A stretch of DNA of 51,727 nt from Microvirga sp. (GTDB lineage Bacteria; Pseudomonadota; Alphaproteobacteria; Rhizobiales; Beijerinckiaceae), in assembly GCF_014699075.1 (NCBI RefSeq), contig NZ_JACXAB010000027.1, forward strand, positions 1 through 51,727. Reading direction: 5' to 3'. Under the pieces are notes generated by a model. The model saw only the letters and a program-made list of their open reading frames with translations. It did not search any database and was not told the origin of the DNA. Below, piece after piece: positions 24,962-34,401 of this stretch (the first letter of the stretch is position 1; every line of letters starts with the position of its first letter). A program made the position numbers and the translations under genes.

Positions 24962-26020
24962 ATGAAACAGACAATCCAGAATAGCGGTCTTTCCCGACGA
25001 CATGTCCTGCGCATCGGCGCCACTGCGCTTGCGGCACCCTTTGTCCTGCGGCCGCAATCGGCCCGTTCGGCGCAATCGATCGTCGTCGCGAGCTATGGTG
25101 GCGGCTGGGCGGAGGCGATGACCGAGGCTTTCCACAAGCCGTTCACAAAAGAAACTGGGATCGACGTCATCGTCGCCGCTGGAACCGACCTCGCGAAGGC
25201 GCGGGCTCAGGTTCAAACAAAGAATGTCGAATGGGACGTCGTCGAGCTCTCGAACGGCTGGCTGGCCACCGGAATGCGGGATGGCCTTTGGGAGAAGGTC
25301 GATACCGGCGTCGTCGACATGTCCGGGACCACGCCCGGCAGCCAGAATGAATACGCCATCGGCCTCTGCCTCGTATCCGGCAGTTTCGCGTGGCGCACCG
25401 ATAAGGTCGGGCCCGCCGGACCGCCTAAGGACTGGGCCGGCTTCTGGGACGCAAAGGCCTATCCCGGACGCCGCGGATTGATGACCCGGGTTACCAGTAC
25501 GCTGGAATATGCGCTGATGGCCGACGGGGTCGACGCCAAAAAGCTTTATCCGCTCGATGTCGACAGGGCTTTCAAGTCCCTCGACAAGATCAAGCCCGCG
25601 GTGACCAACTGGGTCAATGCGATGCCCCAGACCATTTCCCTGCTGCAAGCGAACGAGGTCGACTACGTCTCGTCGGCAGCAGGACGCGTCTTCCTGGCGC
25701 GGCGTCAGGGCATTCCGCTGGCCTATGCCACCAATTGCGCCCTGGTCGACGTGACCCGGGTGGCCATCCTGAAGGGCACCAAGAAGCTCGACCTTGCCCA
25801 GAAGCATCTGGCCTTTCAGCTCAGGCCGGATCGCCAGGCCCATTTCGCGGAACTCACGAGCTACACGCCGACCAAGACCGAGGCCATCGCCAAGCTGTCC
25901 AAGGAGCTGCTCGATCTTTCGCCTGATCTCAACGGGCCGAAAACGGCCATGAGCGATGAAATCTGGTGGTCGACCCGCTTCGACGAGCTGACCCGGCGCT
26001 ACAAGGAATGGCAGCTCAGC
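24962..26020 (+). CDS. PotD-type substrate-binding protein, Tat-like signal
   Basis: A 353-residue solute-binding protein of the spermidine/putrescine (PotD) type. The N-terminus has a twin-arginine signal, SRRHVLRIGATALAAPFVL, ending near QSARSA. The mature part opens IVVASYGGGWAEAM, typical for the family. The start at 24962 is chosen because the signal begins there; the open frame to 24845 is non-coding in character. It is the first gene of a complete importer (binding protein, two permeases, ATPase). PotD-like proteins also bind other amines and carboxylates, so polyamine uptake should not be assumed. Confidence 0.9.
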
Positions 26021-26072
26021 TGAGCTCCACGCGCGATCTTTCGTTCTTCTGTCCCGATGGTGAAGGGCCGCC

Positions 26073-26900
26073 ATGTTCGCACGAACCGGTCAGCAATCTG
26101 CCGCATTCTATGTGCTTCCAGCGCTGCTCTTCACGGCGGTGGTGTTCATCGCGCCACTGGCGAGCGTCATCGGCCAGAGCGTCTGGAACGGTCAGTTCAC
26201 GATCCACAGCTATCAGAGCGTCCTGTCGAGCTCGCTGTTCCAGAAGGTTCTCGTCAACACGCTGGTGATCAGCTTCAGCAGCACGTTCGTCGCGCTGCTG
26301 TTCGCCTACCCGATGGCCTACCACATGGCCAAGCAGACGCCCCGGCGCCGTGCACTTCTGATGATGATCGTCCTCATCCCGTTCTGGACGAGCATTCTCG
26401 TGAAGAGCTACGCGCTGATGATCATTCTCGGGCGCAACGGCATCATCAACACGACGATCGGCTACTTCGGCATTCCAGCTCTTCCTCTGCTCTTCAATCG
26501 CTTCGGCGTCATCGTCGGTACGATTCACACGCTGATCCCCTTCATGATCTTCCCGATCCTGAACAGCCTCCTAGCAAGGGATCCGGATCTCGGACGGGCC
26601 GCGCAGATCATGGGGGCCGGCAAGCTTCGCATTTTCTTCAAGGTGACCTTGCCTCTGAGCATGCCCGGCGTTGCCGCGAGTTTTCTGCTGGCTGCCGTTC
26701 ACACCTTCGGCTTCTATGTGACGGCCTCGCTGCTCGGGGGGCGCGGCGATCTGATGATGGCCAACCTCGTCGACCTCTATACCCGTGAAATCCTGGACTG
26801 GAACATGGCCGCTACGATCGCGGTGCTGCTTTTCATCCTATGCGCGGTCTTCACCCTCCTGATGGGCCGGACACGCGCGCTCTCGACACTGGCAGGTTAG
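26073..26900 (+). CDS. ABC transporter permease, PotB type
   Basis: A 275-residue integral membrane permease with about six helices, opening AFYVLPALLFTAVVFIAPLASVI. The coupling loop is ARDPDLGRAAQIMGAGKLRIFFKVTLPLSM, the normal site of contact with the ATPase. It begins about 50 bp after the binding-protein gene, and the next permease starts four bases after its stop. It pairs with the product of 26905. Confidence 0.92.
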   Translation: MFARTGQQSAAFYVLPALLFTAVVFIAPLASVIGQSVWNGQFTIHSYQSVLSSSLFQKVLVNTLVISFSSTFVALLFAYPMAYHMAKQTPRRRALLMMIVLIPFWTSILVKSYALMIILGRNGIINTTIGYFGIPALPLLFNRFGVIVGTIHTLIPFMIFPILNSLLARDPDLGRAAQIMGAGKLRIFFKVTLPLSMPGVAASFLLAAVHTFGFYVTASLLGGRGDLMMANLVDLYTREILDWNMAATIAVLLFILCAVFTLLMGRTRALSTLAG

Positions 26901-26904
26901 CAAG

Positions 26905-27708
26905 ATGAGAGAGACCGCCGCTACCGCCAATCATGCGACCTGGGTCTCCCATTGCGCCAATGCCTGGGCCTGGTTCGGCTATGCCTTCCTGGTGCTGCCG
27001 ACCCTCGTCATCATCCCCATGTCCTTCAACAGCACGGATGAACTCGCGTTTCCTCCCGACAGCTTCTCGCTCCGGCAATATGAGACCTTCTTCTTGAAGA
27101 GCGACTGGCTCTCGTCAACATTTCTCAGCTTCAAGATCGCGATTGCAACCGCCGTCCTCGCTGTCGTCATCGGGGTCACCGCAGCCTACGGCCTCGCACG
27201 CAGCAGCTTTCCGGGCCGCGGAGCCATTGTGCTGTTCCTCCTCAGTCCGATGCTCGTCCCCGTCGTCGTCGTCGCGCTTGGATTGTACCTGTATTTCGCG
27301 ACGTTGGGCTTCTCAGGCAGTGCGTTGCCGATCATCGTCGGCCACACGCTCGTGGCGATCCCGTTCGTCATCATCACCGCGAGTTCGGCCCTTCGCCACA
27401 TGGAGCGCAACATCGAAGCTGCTGCCATGATCATGGGCGCCAGCCCCTTCCAGGTTTTCCGCAAGGTGACGCTCCCGCTACTGAAATCCGGAATCATCGC
27501 CAGCGCCCTGTTCGCCTTCCTCATCTCCTTCGACGAGGTCATCATTGCATATTTCGTCGGCCGAGCAGGATTCTCGACGCTGCCGGTAAAGATGTTCTCG
27601 ACCATTCAATGGGAGATCTCACCCGTCATCGCCGCAGTAGCAACCTTGCTGACTATTCTTTCAACCGGAATATGCGTTCTGGTTACGATCATCATGGACA
27701 GAAAATGA
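26905..27708 (+). CDS. ABC transporter permease, PotC type
   Basis: A 267-residue permease. The first helix is FLVLPTLVIIPMSF followed by LAFPPDSFSLRQYETFF, which is characteristic of PotC-like subunits. The coupling loop is NIEAAAMIMGASPFQVFRKVTLPLLKSG. Its TGA overlaps the ATG of the ATPase gene at 27705. It belongs to the importer that starts at 24962. Confidence 0.92.
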   Translation: MRETAATANHATWVSHCANAWAWFGYAFLVLPTLVIIPMSFNSTDELAFPPDSFSLRQYETFFLKSDWLSSTFLSFKIAIATAVLAVVIGVTAAYGLARSSFPGRGAIVLFLLSPMLVPVVVVALGLYLYFATLGFSGSALPIIVGHTLVAIPFVIITASSALRHMERNIEAAAMIMGASPFQVFRKVTLPLLKSGIIASALFAFLISFDEVIIAYFVGRAGFSTLPVKMFSTIQWEISPVIAAVATLLTILSTGICVLVTIIMDRK

Positions 27709-28823
27709 TGCAAAGGACCACTCTCACCCAAGAGCCGATGGTGCGCCTCACCGGCGTCGCCAAGCGTTACGGCGGCGGCGTGGTCGCGCTCGATACCCTC
27801 GATCTCGACGTCACGAAGGGCGAGTTCGTCGCGCTTCTCGGGCCGAGCGGATCAGGAAAGACGACACTCCTCAATATCATCGCCGGAATGACCCCTCCCT
27901 CCTGGGGCAGCGTTCATATCGCCGGAAGCGACGTTACCCAGCTTCCTCCCAGCAAGCGGAATCTCGGCATGGTCTTCCAGAACTATGCACTGCTTCCGCA
28001 CATGAGCGTCTATGAGAACGTGGCCTTTCCGCTGCGTGTCCGCAAACTTGCGGAGAAGGACATCGCCGAAAAGGTCGAAACGGTTCTCGAACTCGTCCAG
28101 CTTGCGCATGCCAAACAGCGCCTGCCCCGTGAATTGTCCGGCGGCCAGCAGCAGCGCGTGTCCCTTGCCCGATGCATCGTCTACGATCCGAGTCTCATTC
28201 TGATGGATGAGCCGCTCGGCGCGCTGGACAAGAAATTGCGGGAGCAGATGCAATCCGAGATCAAGCGCCTCCATAGGACGCTCGGCACGACCATTCTGTA
28301 TGTCACGCACGATCAGGAGGAAGCGCTCAGCATGGCCGACAGGATCGTGCTGTTCCACCAAGGCCGCATCGTGCAGCAGGCGACCCCCGCAGATCTCTAT
28401 TTCAAGCCGCGCTCGGTCTTCGCCGCAAACTTTCTCGGAGCATCCAACATCCTGTCGACCACCGCGGTCGGCGAGGGCATAGCACAACTGAAGAGTGGCG
28501 AGCCGATCCAGATCGGTTCCGGTGCGCCGGTGAGCACGAACCACCCGGTCAAGCTCCTGGTCCGCCCTGAATGTGTCAGGATCGAGCGACGGGAAGCGGC
28601 TTCACGCGCGCAAGGTACCAACAGCGTTTCCGGACGGATCGTGTCGTCGACCATCCTCGGAAACGTCACCAACCATCACATCGTGATCGCCGATGGGCAC
28701 ACGGTGATGGCGCAGGAGCTGACCCGCCGTGCCGCGCAGGACTGGGCGCCGGGCGAAGAGATTAACCTGACCTGGGCTGCAGCCGACACGCGGGCTCTCG
28801 AACCCGACGAGATGGAAGTGTAG
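27705..28823 (+). CDS. ABC transporter ATP-binding protein, PotA type
   Basis: A 372-residue ATPase. Walker A is GPSGSGKTT, signature LSGGQQQRV, Walker B LILMDEPLGALD and switch His YVTHDQEEAL. A C-terminal TOBE-like domain follows (KLLVRPECVRI to the end), as in PotA and other carbohydrate- or polyamine-type ATPases. I begin at the ATG at 27705 that overlaps the permease stop. The longer frame from 27609 reads through the permease gene and is not used. It completes the first PotABCD-type importer. Confidence 0.93.
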   Translation: MMQRTTLTQEPMVRLTGVAKRYGGGVVALDTLDLDVTKGEFVALLGPSGSGKTTLLNIIAGMTPPSWGSVHIAGSDVTQLPPSKRNLGMVFQNYALLPHMSVYENVAFPLRVRKLAEKDIAEKVETVLELVQLAHAKQRLPRELSGGQQQRVSLARCIVYDPSLILMDEPLGALDKKLREQMQSEIKRLHRTLGTTILYVTHDQEEALSMADRIVLFHQGRIVQQATPADLYFKPRSVFAANFLGASNILSTTAVGEGIAQLKSGEPIQIGSGAPVSTNHPVKLLVRPECVRIERREAASRAQGTNSVSGRIVSSTILGNVTNHHIVIADGHTVMAQELTRRAAQDWAPGEEINLTWAAADTRALEPDEMEV

Positions 28824-28882
28824 CCCCAGCCGAGTTGAGTCCCAGCCCTGAGCTCTGTTCCAAAAGTTAAAAGAGGCTTCTT

Positions 28883-29554
28883 ATGTTCCAAGTAAATCCA
28901 ATGCCCGAACAGATCGATGCCGAGCTGCTCGCCCTGCTCCGCCAAGTTGACGCGGTCAAAATCGGACATTTCATCCGTGATGGTGCGATGGATCCGGGGA
29001 TGGCATCGCTTTTACCTCGCACGGTCGTGGTGGGAACCGCGGTGACCGTCAAGGCTCCCGGCGCCGACGGCACGATCATTCCGCTCGCGGTCAGCCGAGT
29101 GCGACCCGGCGACTTTCTGGTCATCGACAGGGACGGGGATACGCGTCATGCCGCATGGGGCGGAATGCTCGCATATGCCGCCAAGGTCGCGGGCGCCGTC
29201 GGCGTCGCCATCGACGGTGTCGCGTGCGACATTGCGAAGCTGCGTGAGCACGGCCTTCCGACCTGGTATCGCGGTGCGAGTGCCCTGACCACCCAGCGTC
29301 TGGGGGAAGCCGGCGAGCTCAACACCCCCGTCAGGTGCGGCGGGGTCGCTGTCGTTCCGGGCGACGTCATCGTCGCCGACGAGAGCGGCGTCGTGGCTCT
29401 GAAACGGGACGAGGCGGCATCCTTTGCCGAGAAGGCGCTCGCCGTCGTGCGCAGCGAGCCCGGTACAAAGTCCCGGATCGATGCCGGCGAGAAGCTGTCC
29501 GACATGCGCGACACGCTGGGGTTCATTCGCAGTCGCGGCTTCGAGGTCGCCTGA
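28883..29554 (+). CDS. RraA / HMG-aldolase-family protein with Arg-to-Cys change
   Basis: A 223-residue protein of the RraA-like fold, which includes 4-hydroxy-4-methyl-2-oxoglutarate aldolases, oxaloacetate decarboxylases and the RNase E inhibitor RraA. It shows PGDFLVIDRDGD, WGGMLAYAA and GVAIDGVACD. In the aldolases the last motif is DGxxRD, with Arg and Asp needed for catalysis and metal binding. Here it is Asp111-Gly-Val-Ala-Cys115-Asp116, so the arginine is lost while the Asp stays. Activity may be altered or absent. It sits between a PotA-type ATPase and a CoA transferase gene (34 bp downstream). An AAGAGG ribosome site precedes the ATG. Confidence 0.85.
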   Translation: MFQVNPMPEQIDAELLALLRQVDAVKIGHFIRDGAMDPGMASLLPRTVVVGTAVTVKAPGADGTIIPLAVSRVRPGDFLVIDRDGDTRHAAWGGMLAYAAKVAGAVGVAIDGVACDIAKLREHGLPTWYRGASALTTQRLGEAGELNTPVRCGGVAVVPGDVIVADESGVVALKRDEAASFAEKALAVVRSEPGTKSRIDAGEKLSDMRDTLGFIRSRGFEVA

Positions 29555-29588
29555 CCGCGGGTCCTCACCAGGCAAAGGAAAACACGTC

Positions 29589-30806
29589 ATGAGTGTTCTA
29601 CACGATATCCGAGTGCTCGATATATCACGGGTCCTGGCCGGGCCGAACGCAACGCAGATTCTCGCCGACTTCGGTGCGGAAGTCTGGAAGATCGAGGCCC
29701 TTTGGGGCGATGAGGCCAGAACCTGGGGCAGGTCCAGCTTCGCGATGATCAACCGCGGGAAGAAGAGCATCGCTGTCAACCTGGCCGAGCCGCGCGGCCA
29801 GGACATCATCCGGGCGCTTGCGAAGAAGGCGGACGTGGCGGTCGAGAACTACAAGGTCGACAACCTCAAGCGCTTCGGGATCGACCTCAAGAGCTTGATG
29901 ACCCTGAACGAGCGCCTGATTGCCGTCTCGGTGACCGGCTTTGGCCAGACGGGCCCGAACAGGGACGGCCTGGGGTATGACATGGTTCTGCAGGCGATGA
30001 CCGGCCTGATGAGCCTTACGGGCGATCCGGATCGCCCGCCGGCTCGGGTCGGCGTTGCGATTTACGACATCATGCTGGGCCTCAATGCGGCGATCGGTAT
30101 TCTCGCTGCTCTCTACGAGCGCAAGACCAGTGGGAAGGGACAGCATATCGACGTATCGCTTTTCGATGTCGGCATGTCGTCCCTGCTCGGCGTCGGCACG
30201 GCCTACCTCAACGAGGGGCGCGTTGCGCTGCGGCAGGGCAGTCTGCATCCGACCCACGTTCCCGTGCAGCCCTATCAGGCCTCCGACGGACTTATCCTCG
30301 TGGCAGTGGGGACCGATGAGCAGTTTGCGCGCCTCTGCAGCGCCATCGGCTGCGAGAGCTTCTCAACCGATCCGCGCTTTCAGACAAATGCGGCCCGTAT
30401 GGCCAATCGCGTCGCTCTGGAGGAACTCCTGTCCGAAGTCCTCGGAACGAAGACCCGCCAGGAATGGCTCGATATCTTCATGGCGAAGCGTGTGCCTGCC
30501 GGGCCGATTTACAATGTCGGCGAGGCGCTCGAGCATCCTCATTCAAAGGCCCGCAATGTCGTCTGGACCTTCGACGACGGAGGAAAGCCGCTCCATGTTT
30601 TGGCCAATCCCCTGCAGCATATGAGCCGCACGCCGCCAAAGCCCACCTCCGGCGCGCCGCGTCTGGGTGCGGACACCCTCTCGGTGCTCATGTCGCAAGT
30701 CGGGTTGACGGAGGAAGAGATCGAGATGCTCGTCCGCGACAAGGTCATCGGCGTGGCGCAGCCCGACCCTGCGCCGGCCGAGGCCCCAGACAGTGGCAGC
30801 AGATGA
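29589..30806 (+). CDS. CaiB/BaiF-family CoA transferase
   Basis: A 405-residue family III CoA transferase, which moves CoA between acyl groups without using ATP. It begins with the conserved VLDISRVLAGPNATQILADFGAEVWKIE and contains NRGKKS for CoA binding. The catalytic aspartate is probably Asp160 in VGVAIYDIM. A start at 29589 matches family homology; the frame opening at 29424 overlaps the RraA gene and is rejected. With the kinase gene downstream and the importers on both sides, it likely activates the imported acid using another acyl-CoA as donor. The partner acid is not known. Confidence 0.9.
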   Translation: MSVLHDIRVLDISRVLAGPNATQILADFGAEVWKIEALWGDEARTWGRSSFAMINRGKKSIAVNLAEPRGQDIIRALAKKADVAVENYKVDNLKRFGIDLKSLMTLNERLIAVSVTGFGQTGPNRDGLGYDMVLQAMTGLMSLTGDPDRPPARVGVAIYDIMLGLNAAIGILAALYERKTSGKGQHIDVSLFDVGMSSLLGVGTAYLNEGRVALRQGSLHPTHVPVQPYQASDGLILVAVGTDEQFARLCSAIGCESFSTDPRFQTNAARMANRVALEELLSEVLGTKTRQEWLDIFMAKRVPAGPIYNVGEALEHPHSKARNVVWTFDDGGKPLHVLANPLQHMSRTPPKPTSGAPRLGADTLSVLMSQVGLTEEEIEMLVRDKVIGVAQPDPAPAEAPDSGSR

Positions 30807-30948
30807 TTGGGGTATGCAGCCGAGCCGATGCAGGGGCCGCGCGCCTGACGCCGGAGAAGTGCAGCGCACGGGCAGGGCGGAAGGACACCACCCTACCGAA
30901 CGAGTGCGCTGTGAGAGCAGAATATCGAGAATGCGGGAAGTCCGTGAG

Positions 30949-32052
30949 ATGAGTTCAGCAGGAGAACCGCGCCGGCAATCGACCGGGCTCATCGACGATG
31001 ATGCGTTCAAGGGAACAAAGCCGCTCGAGGACGCCGGCCCCTTCGACCTGGCGCGCCTCGATGCATGGCTCGCCGCGAATGTCGAGCATTATCGTGGTCC
31101 GCTGGATATTCGGCAGTTCAAAGGCGGGCAGTCGAACCCGACTTACCACATCACCAGCCCGAGCGGCTCGCTTGTCTTGAGGCGGAAGCCGTTCGGCGCA
31201 TTGCTGCCGTCGGCTCATGCGGTGGATCGGGAGTTTCGTGTCATCTCCGCGCTGCATCGGGCCGGATTTCCCGTTCCGACGCCATACGCCCTATGTCTTG
31301 ACGGGGACGTCATCGGAACGACGTTCTACGTCATGGAGATGATGCAGGGCGACATCTATTGGAATGCCCTCCTGCCCGGGGCGAGCCCCGAGAGGCGTCG
31401 CAGGATCTTCCGGTCTCAGGTCGAAACGCTGGCCCAGCTTCACCACGTCGATTACGCCGCACTCGGCTTGAGCGACTATGCGCGACCCGGCAACTACTTC
31501 GAGCGGCAGGTCATCCGCTGGACGAAGCAGTATCGCTCCTCTGAGACCGAACACATCCAGGAGGTCGAGAATCTGATCTCCTGGCTGCCGCAATCCCTGC
31601 CCGCGCAGGAGCGGGTCTCGATCGTGCATGGCGATTATCGGCTGGACAACACCGTCTTCGGCAACGACGACCGCATCAAAGCTGTGCTGGATTGGGAATT
31701 GTCGACCCTCGGCGATCCCCTGGCCGACTTCACCTATTTTCTGATGCAATGGGCGATGCCCCCGGATGGACGCAGTGGTCTGGCGGGGGTTGATCTGAAG
31801 AGCCTCGGCATCCCCGACATCGATGAGGTCATCTCGCTTTATTGCGGAATGACGGGCAGATCGGACTTGCCGGATCTCAACTGGTATTTCGCCTATAATC
31901 TGTTTCGTCTCGTCGGGATCCTTCAGGGGATCGCCGGTCGTGTTCGCGACGGCACCGCATCGAGCGAGAAGGCCCGCGAAATGGCTGCGCGTACCCGCCC
32001 GCTCGCCATGCGAGCCTGGGACTTTGCACAGAAGGCTGAGGCCGGCCAATGA
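30949..32052 (+). CDS. Aminoglycoside-phosphotransferase-like kinase (ACAD10/11 kinase-domain type, LvaA-like)
   Basis: A 367-residue protein-kinase-like phosphotransferase. It has a lysine in VLRRKPFG (Lys80), the Brenner motif HGDYRLDN (His227, Asp229, Asn234) and the metal-binding Asp248 in DWELSTLGDP. In family terms it belongs with the kinase domain of human ACAD10/ACAD11 and bacterial LvaA, which phosphorylate 4-hydroxyacyl-CoAs, rather than with antibiotic-modifying enzymes. The catabolic setting supports this. I begin at the ATG at 30949, where homology starts; an alternative ATG is at 30931. Its dehydrogenase partner candidate is encoded at 8207. The small LvaB subunit known from Pseudomonas is not visible here. 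Confidence 0.85.
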   Translation: MSSAGEPRRQSTGLIDDDAFKGTKPLEDAGPFDLARLDAWLAANVEHYRGPLDIRQFKGGQSNPTYHITSPSGSLVLRRKPFGALLPSAHAVDREFRVISALHRAGFPVPTPYALCLDGDVIGTTFYVMEMMQGDIYWNALLPGASPERRRRIFRSQVETLAQLHHVDYAALGLSDYARPGNYFERQVIRWTKQYRSSETEHIQEVENLISWLPQSLPAQERVSIVHGDYRLDNTVFGNDDRIKAVLDWELSTLGDPLADFTYFLMQWAMPPDGRSGLAGVDLKSLGIPDIDEVISLYCGMTGRSDLPDLNWYFAYNLFRLVGILQGIAGRVRDGTASSEKAREMAARTRPLAMRAWDFAQKAEAGQ

Positions 32053-32146
32053 CGGGATGCGGATACCGAGCAATCTCTCCACCGGCACGGGCCCTTGATC
32101 GGAAAGTTCACGGGCGGGCTCCAGATCAGATATATTGTGAGGTTTG

Positions 32147-33286
32147 ATGGGCCAGGAGCACCGCTACCGTAAAGACGAGACCCAACCGATTTCGTCACCT
32201 GTCGAAACGAGCAGGATAGGTGCCGATCACGGTGTTCCGATTGCCTTCCGGAATGTCACGAAACGGTTCGGGGCATTCACGGCGCTTGACGGCTTCAGCA
32301 TGACGATCGAACGGGGAGAGTTTCTAACGATCCTCGGCGAATCGGGTTCGGGAAAGTCGACGATCCTGAATGCGTTGGCGGGGTTCGTTCCGATCGACAG
32401 CGGAGAAATCTCAATCGACGGCAAGGCCGTCCACGCGCTGCCGCCGGAGCAGCGGGGCGTCGGCATGGTTTTTCAGAACTATTCGCTCTTTCCCCATATG
32501 AACGTTGCCGATAACGTTGCCTTCCCCCTGCGCATGCGGGGCGTCCAGAAGCGGGAAGCCCGCAGGCGCAGCGAAGAGGCGCTCGATATCGTCAGGCTGA
32601 GCGGCCTGGGTCACAGGTTTCCCCGCGAATTGTCGGGCGGGCAACAGCAGCGCGTCGCGGTTGCCAGGGCGATTTCGTTTCATCCGCCCGTCCTCTTGAT
32701 GGATGAGCCGCTGGGCGCCCTCGACCTCAAATTGAGGGAAGCGCTTCAGTTCGAAATCAAGCAGATCCAGCGCCGGCTTGGGTGCACGGTCGTCTATGTG
32801 ACGCACGACCAGCGCGAGGCCATGGCGCTGTCGGATCGCATCGTGGTCCTGCGGAGCGGGCGGATCGAGCAGCTCGGATCGAGTGCCGATCTCTACGACA
32901 AACCGCGAACGAAATTCGTCGCCGACTTTATCGGCCAGACGAATGTCATTCCCGCAACCCGGTCTGGCCGCCAAGTGATCCTCGATCACCTCGGCCTTAT
33001 CATAACCCCGCCCTCCATTACCGGAGGCGATGACCCGCTTTTCCTGAACCTGAGACCGGAGAAGCTGACCGCGCGACGGGCGGAGGGGCAGGAGGTCGAG
33101 TTCCCTGCTACCGTCCAAGAGACGGTGTTTCTCGGCGATACGATATCCGTGAGCGCCATGACCCCCAGCGGGATCGCCATCTATTTCCGCCAGCCGCGTC
33201 ATGCCGCGTCCGGCTTGAGCCCAGGCGATGCGATCTGGCTGAGCTTCGATCCGTCGGACGCCGTGCTCGTCGTCGATGTCCCGTGA
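32147..33286 (+). CDS. ABC transporter ATP-binding protein, PotA type
   Basis: A 379-residue ATPase and the first gene of the second polyamine-type importer. It has Walker A GESGSGKST, signature LSGGQQQRV, Walker B LLMDEPLGALD, switch His YVTHDQREAM and a C-terminal TOBE region (FLNLRPEKLTARRA). The start is ATG at 32147; a TTG directly before it is in frame. GTGAGG upstream may serve as ribosome site. Gene order here (ATPase, binding protein, two permeases) differs from the first importer, so the two systems are not a simple tandem duplication. The binding-protein gene starts 26 bp after its stop. Confidence 0.93.
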   Translation: MGQEHRYRKDETQPISSPVETSRIGADHGVPIAFRNVTKRFGAFTALDGFSMTIERGEFLTILGESGSGKSTILNALAGFVPIDSGEISIDGKAVHALPPEQRGVGMVFQNYSLFPHMNVADNVAFPLRMRGVQKREARRRSEEALDIVRLSGLGHRFPRELSGGQQQRVAVARAISFHPPVLLMDEPLGALDLKLREALQFEIKQIQRRLGCTVVYVTHDQREAMALSDRIVVLRSGRIEQLGSSADLYDKPRTKFVADFIGQTNVIPATRSGRQVILDHLGLIITPPSITGGDDPLFLNLRPEKLTARRAEGQEVEFPATVQETVFLGDTISVSAMTPSGIAIYFRQPRHAASGLSPGDAIWLSFDPSDAVLVVDVP

Positions 33287-33312
33287 TAGTAACCAGAGGA
33301 GAGAAAATCGCT

Positions 33313-34371
33313 ATGCGTATATCGGCTAAACATCTACGATTCCCAGGCGCAATCCTTGCGTGTCTTCTGGCTTCGTCGGCCATCGCGCAGGAAAAGGTGG
33401 TCATCGCCAATTACGGCGGCATGGTTGCAGATTTCTACAACCGGTATTGCGCCCAGCCCCTCAAGGAACGCCATGGGATCGTTCTGGAGCAGGTCGCGAT
33501 CAGCGATCCCCTGGGACAGCTGAAGGTTCAGCAAGCCACCGGCACCAATCTTTGGGACATGTTCCCGGCGGAAGGTGAAATCCTCATCACCGCGACCAAC
33601 AACGGATGGCTTGAGCCGATCGACTGGTCCGTCGTCGACCCGGACAATGAAATGCCGGCAGTCGGGCGGCACAAATACGGCGTCGCCGGCCGTGTCTATT
33701 CGATGATCCTCGCCTATCGTACGGACAAGGTGCCTGCCGGCAAGGTCGTCGACGGCTGGAAGACCTTCTGGGACGTCAAGAATTTTCCCGGGCCTCGGGC
33801 GATGCGGGACACCCCCCTCGAGAATCTTGAGTTCGCGCTTATCGCCGACGGCGTTCCGCTCGATCAGATCTATAATGTGCTCCGGACACCCGAAGGCGTC
33901 GACAGGGCCTTTGCAAAGCTGAGCGAGATCAAGCCCAACATCGCCGTGTTCTGGACGAGCGGACAGCAGCCGGCGCAGCTTCTTGCGAGCGGTGAGGTCT
34001 ATTACACAAACACGTGGAATGGCCGCGTCGTTCAAATGAAGAGCGAGAAGGTGCCGGTCGATATCTCCTGGAGCGGTGGATCCCTGAATATCCCATTCTA
34101 TTCTATCCCGAAGGGAGCGAAGAATCCCAGCGCCGTCATGAAGTTCTTCAACGTCTGTTTCATGGATCTCGGGATTCAGAAGATCGGCGCCGAGGTAACC
34201 GGATATCCCTCGCTGTCGCCGAAACTGCCGGCGCTCTTGAGCGAGAAGATACGCGAGGACCTGCCGACCTCCGAGAAGAACATGAAGCAGCAATTCGCGT
34301 TCGACCTCGAGTTCTGGGCGAAGAACAGGCCCGCGCTTCAGCGGCGCTGGGACGCTTGGCGCCTGAAGTAG
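33313..34371 (+). CDS. PotD-type substrate-binding protein, Sec signal
   Basis: A 352-residue solute-binding protein of the PotD group. A short Sec signal (residues about 1-25, hydrophobic ILACLLASSAIA, cleaved before QEK) precedes VVIANYGGMVADFYNRY. In contrast to the protein at 24962 there is no twin-arginine motif. The ATG at 33313 follows AGAGGAGAG, so I prefer it to a GTG at 33283. The two binding proteins share layout (DGVPLDQIYNV... and DGVDAKKLYPL...) but differ strongly in sequence, suggesting different ligands. Confidence 0.91.
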   Translation: MRISAKHLRFPGAILACLLASSAIAQEKVVIANYGGMVADFYNRYCAQPLKERHGIVLEQVAISDPLGQLKVQQATGTNLWDMFPAEGEILITATNNGWLEPIDWSVVDPDNEMPAVGRHKYGVAGRVYSMILAYRTDKVPAGKVVDGWKTFWDVKNFPGPRAMRDTPLENLEFALIADGVPLDQIYNVLRTPEGVDRAFAKLSEIKPNIAVFWTSGQQPAQLLASGEVYYTNTWNGRVVQMKSEKVPVDISWSGGSLNIPFYSIPKGAKNPSAVMKFFNVCFMDLGIQKIGAEVTGYPSLSPKLPALLSEKIREDLPTSEKNMKQQFAFDLEFWAKNRPALQRRWDAWRLK

Positions 34372-34401
34372 AGCTATGGTGAAGCCAGAGGCAATGCATC
34401 C

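Noticed and set aside
30949..32052. Antibiotic resistance phosphotransferase
   Set aside because: The motif set also fits aminoglycoside kinases, but the length, the lipid-type context and the presence of an ACAD10/11-like dehydrogenase favour an acyl-CoA kinase.
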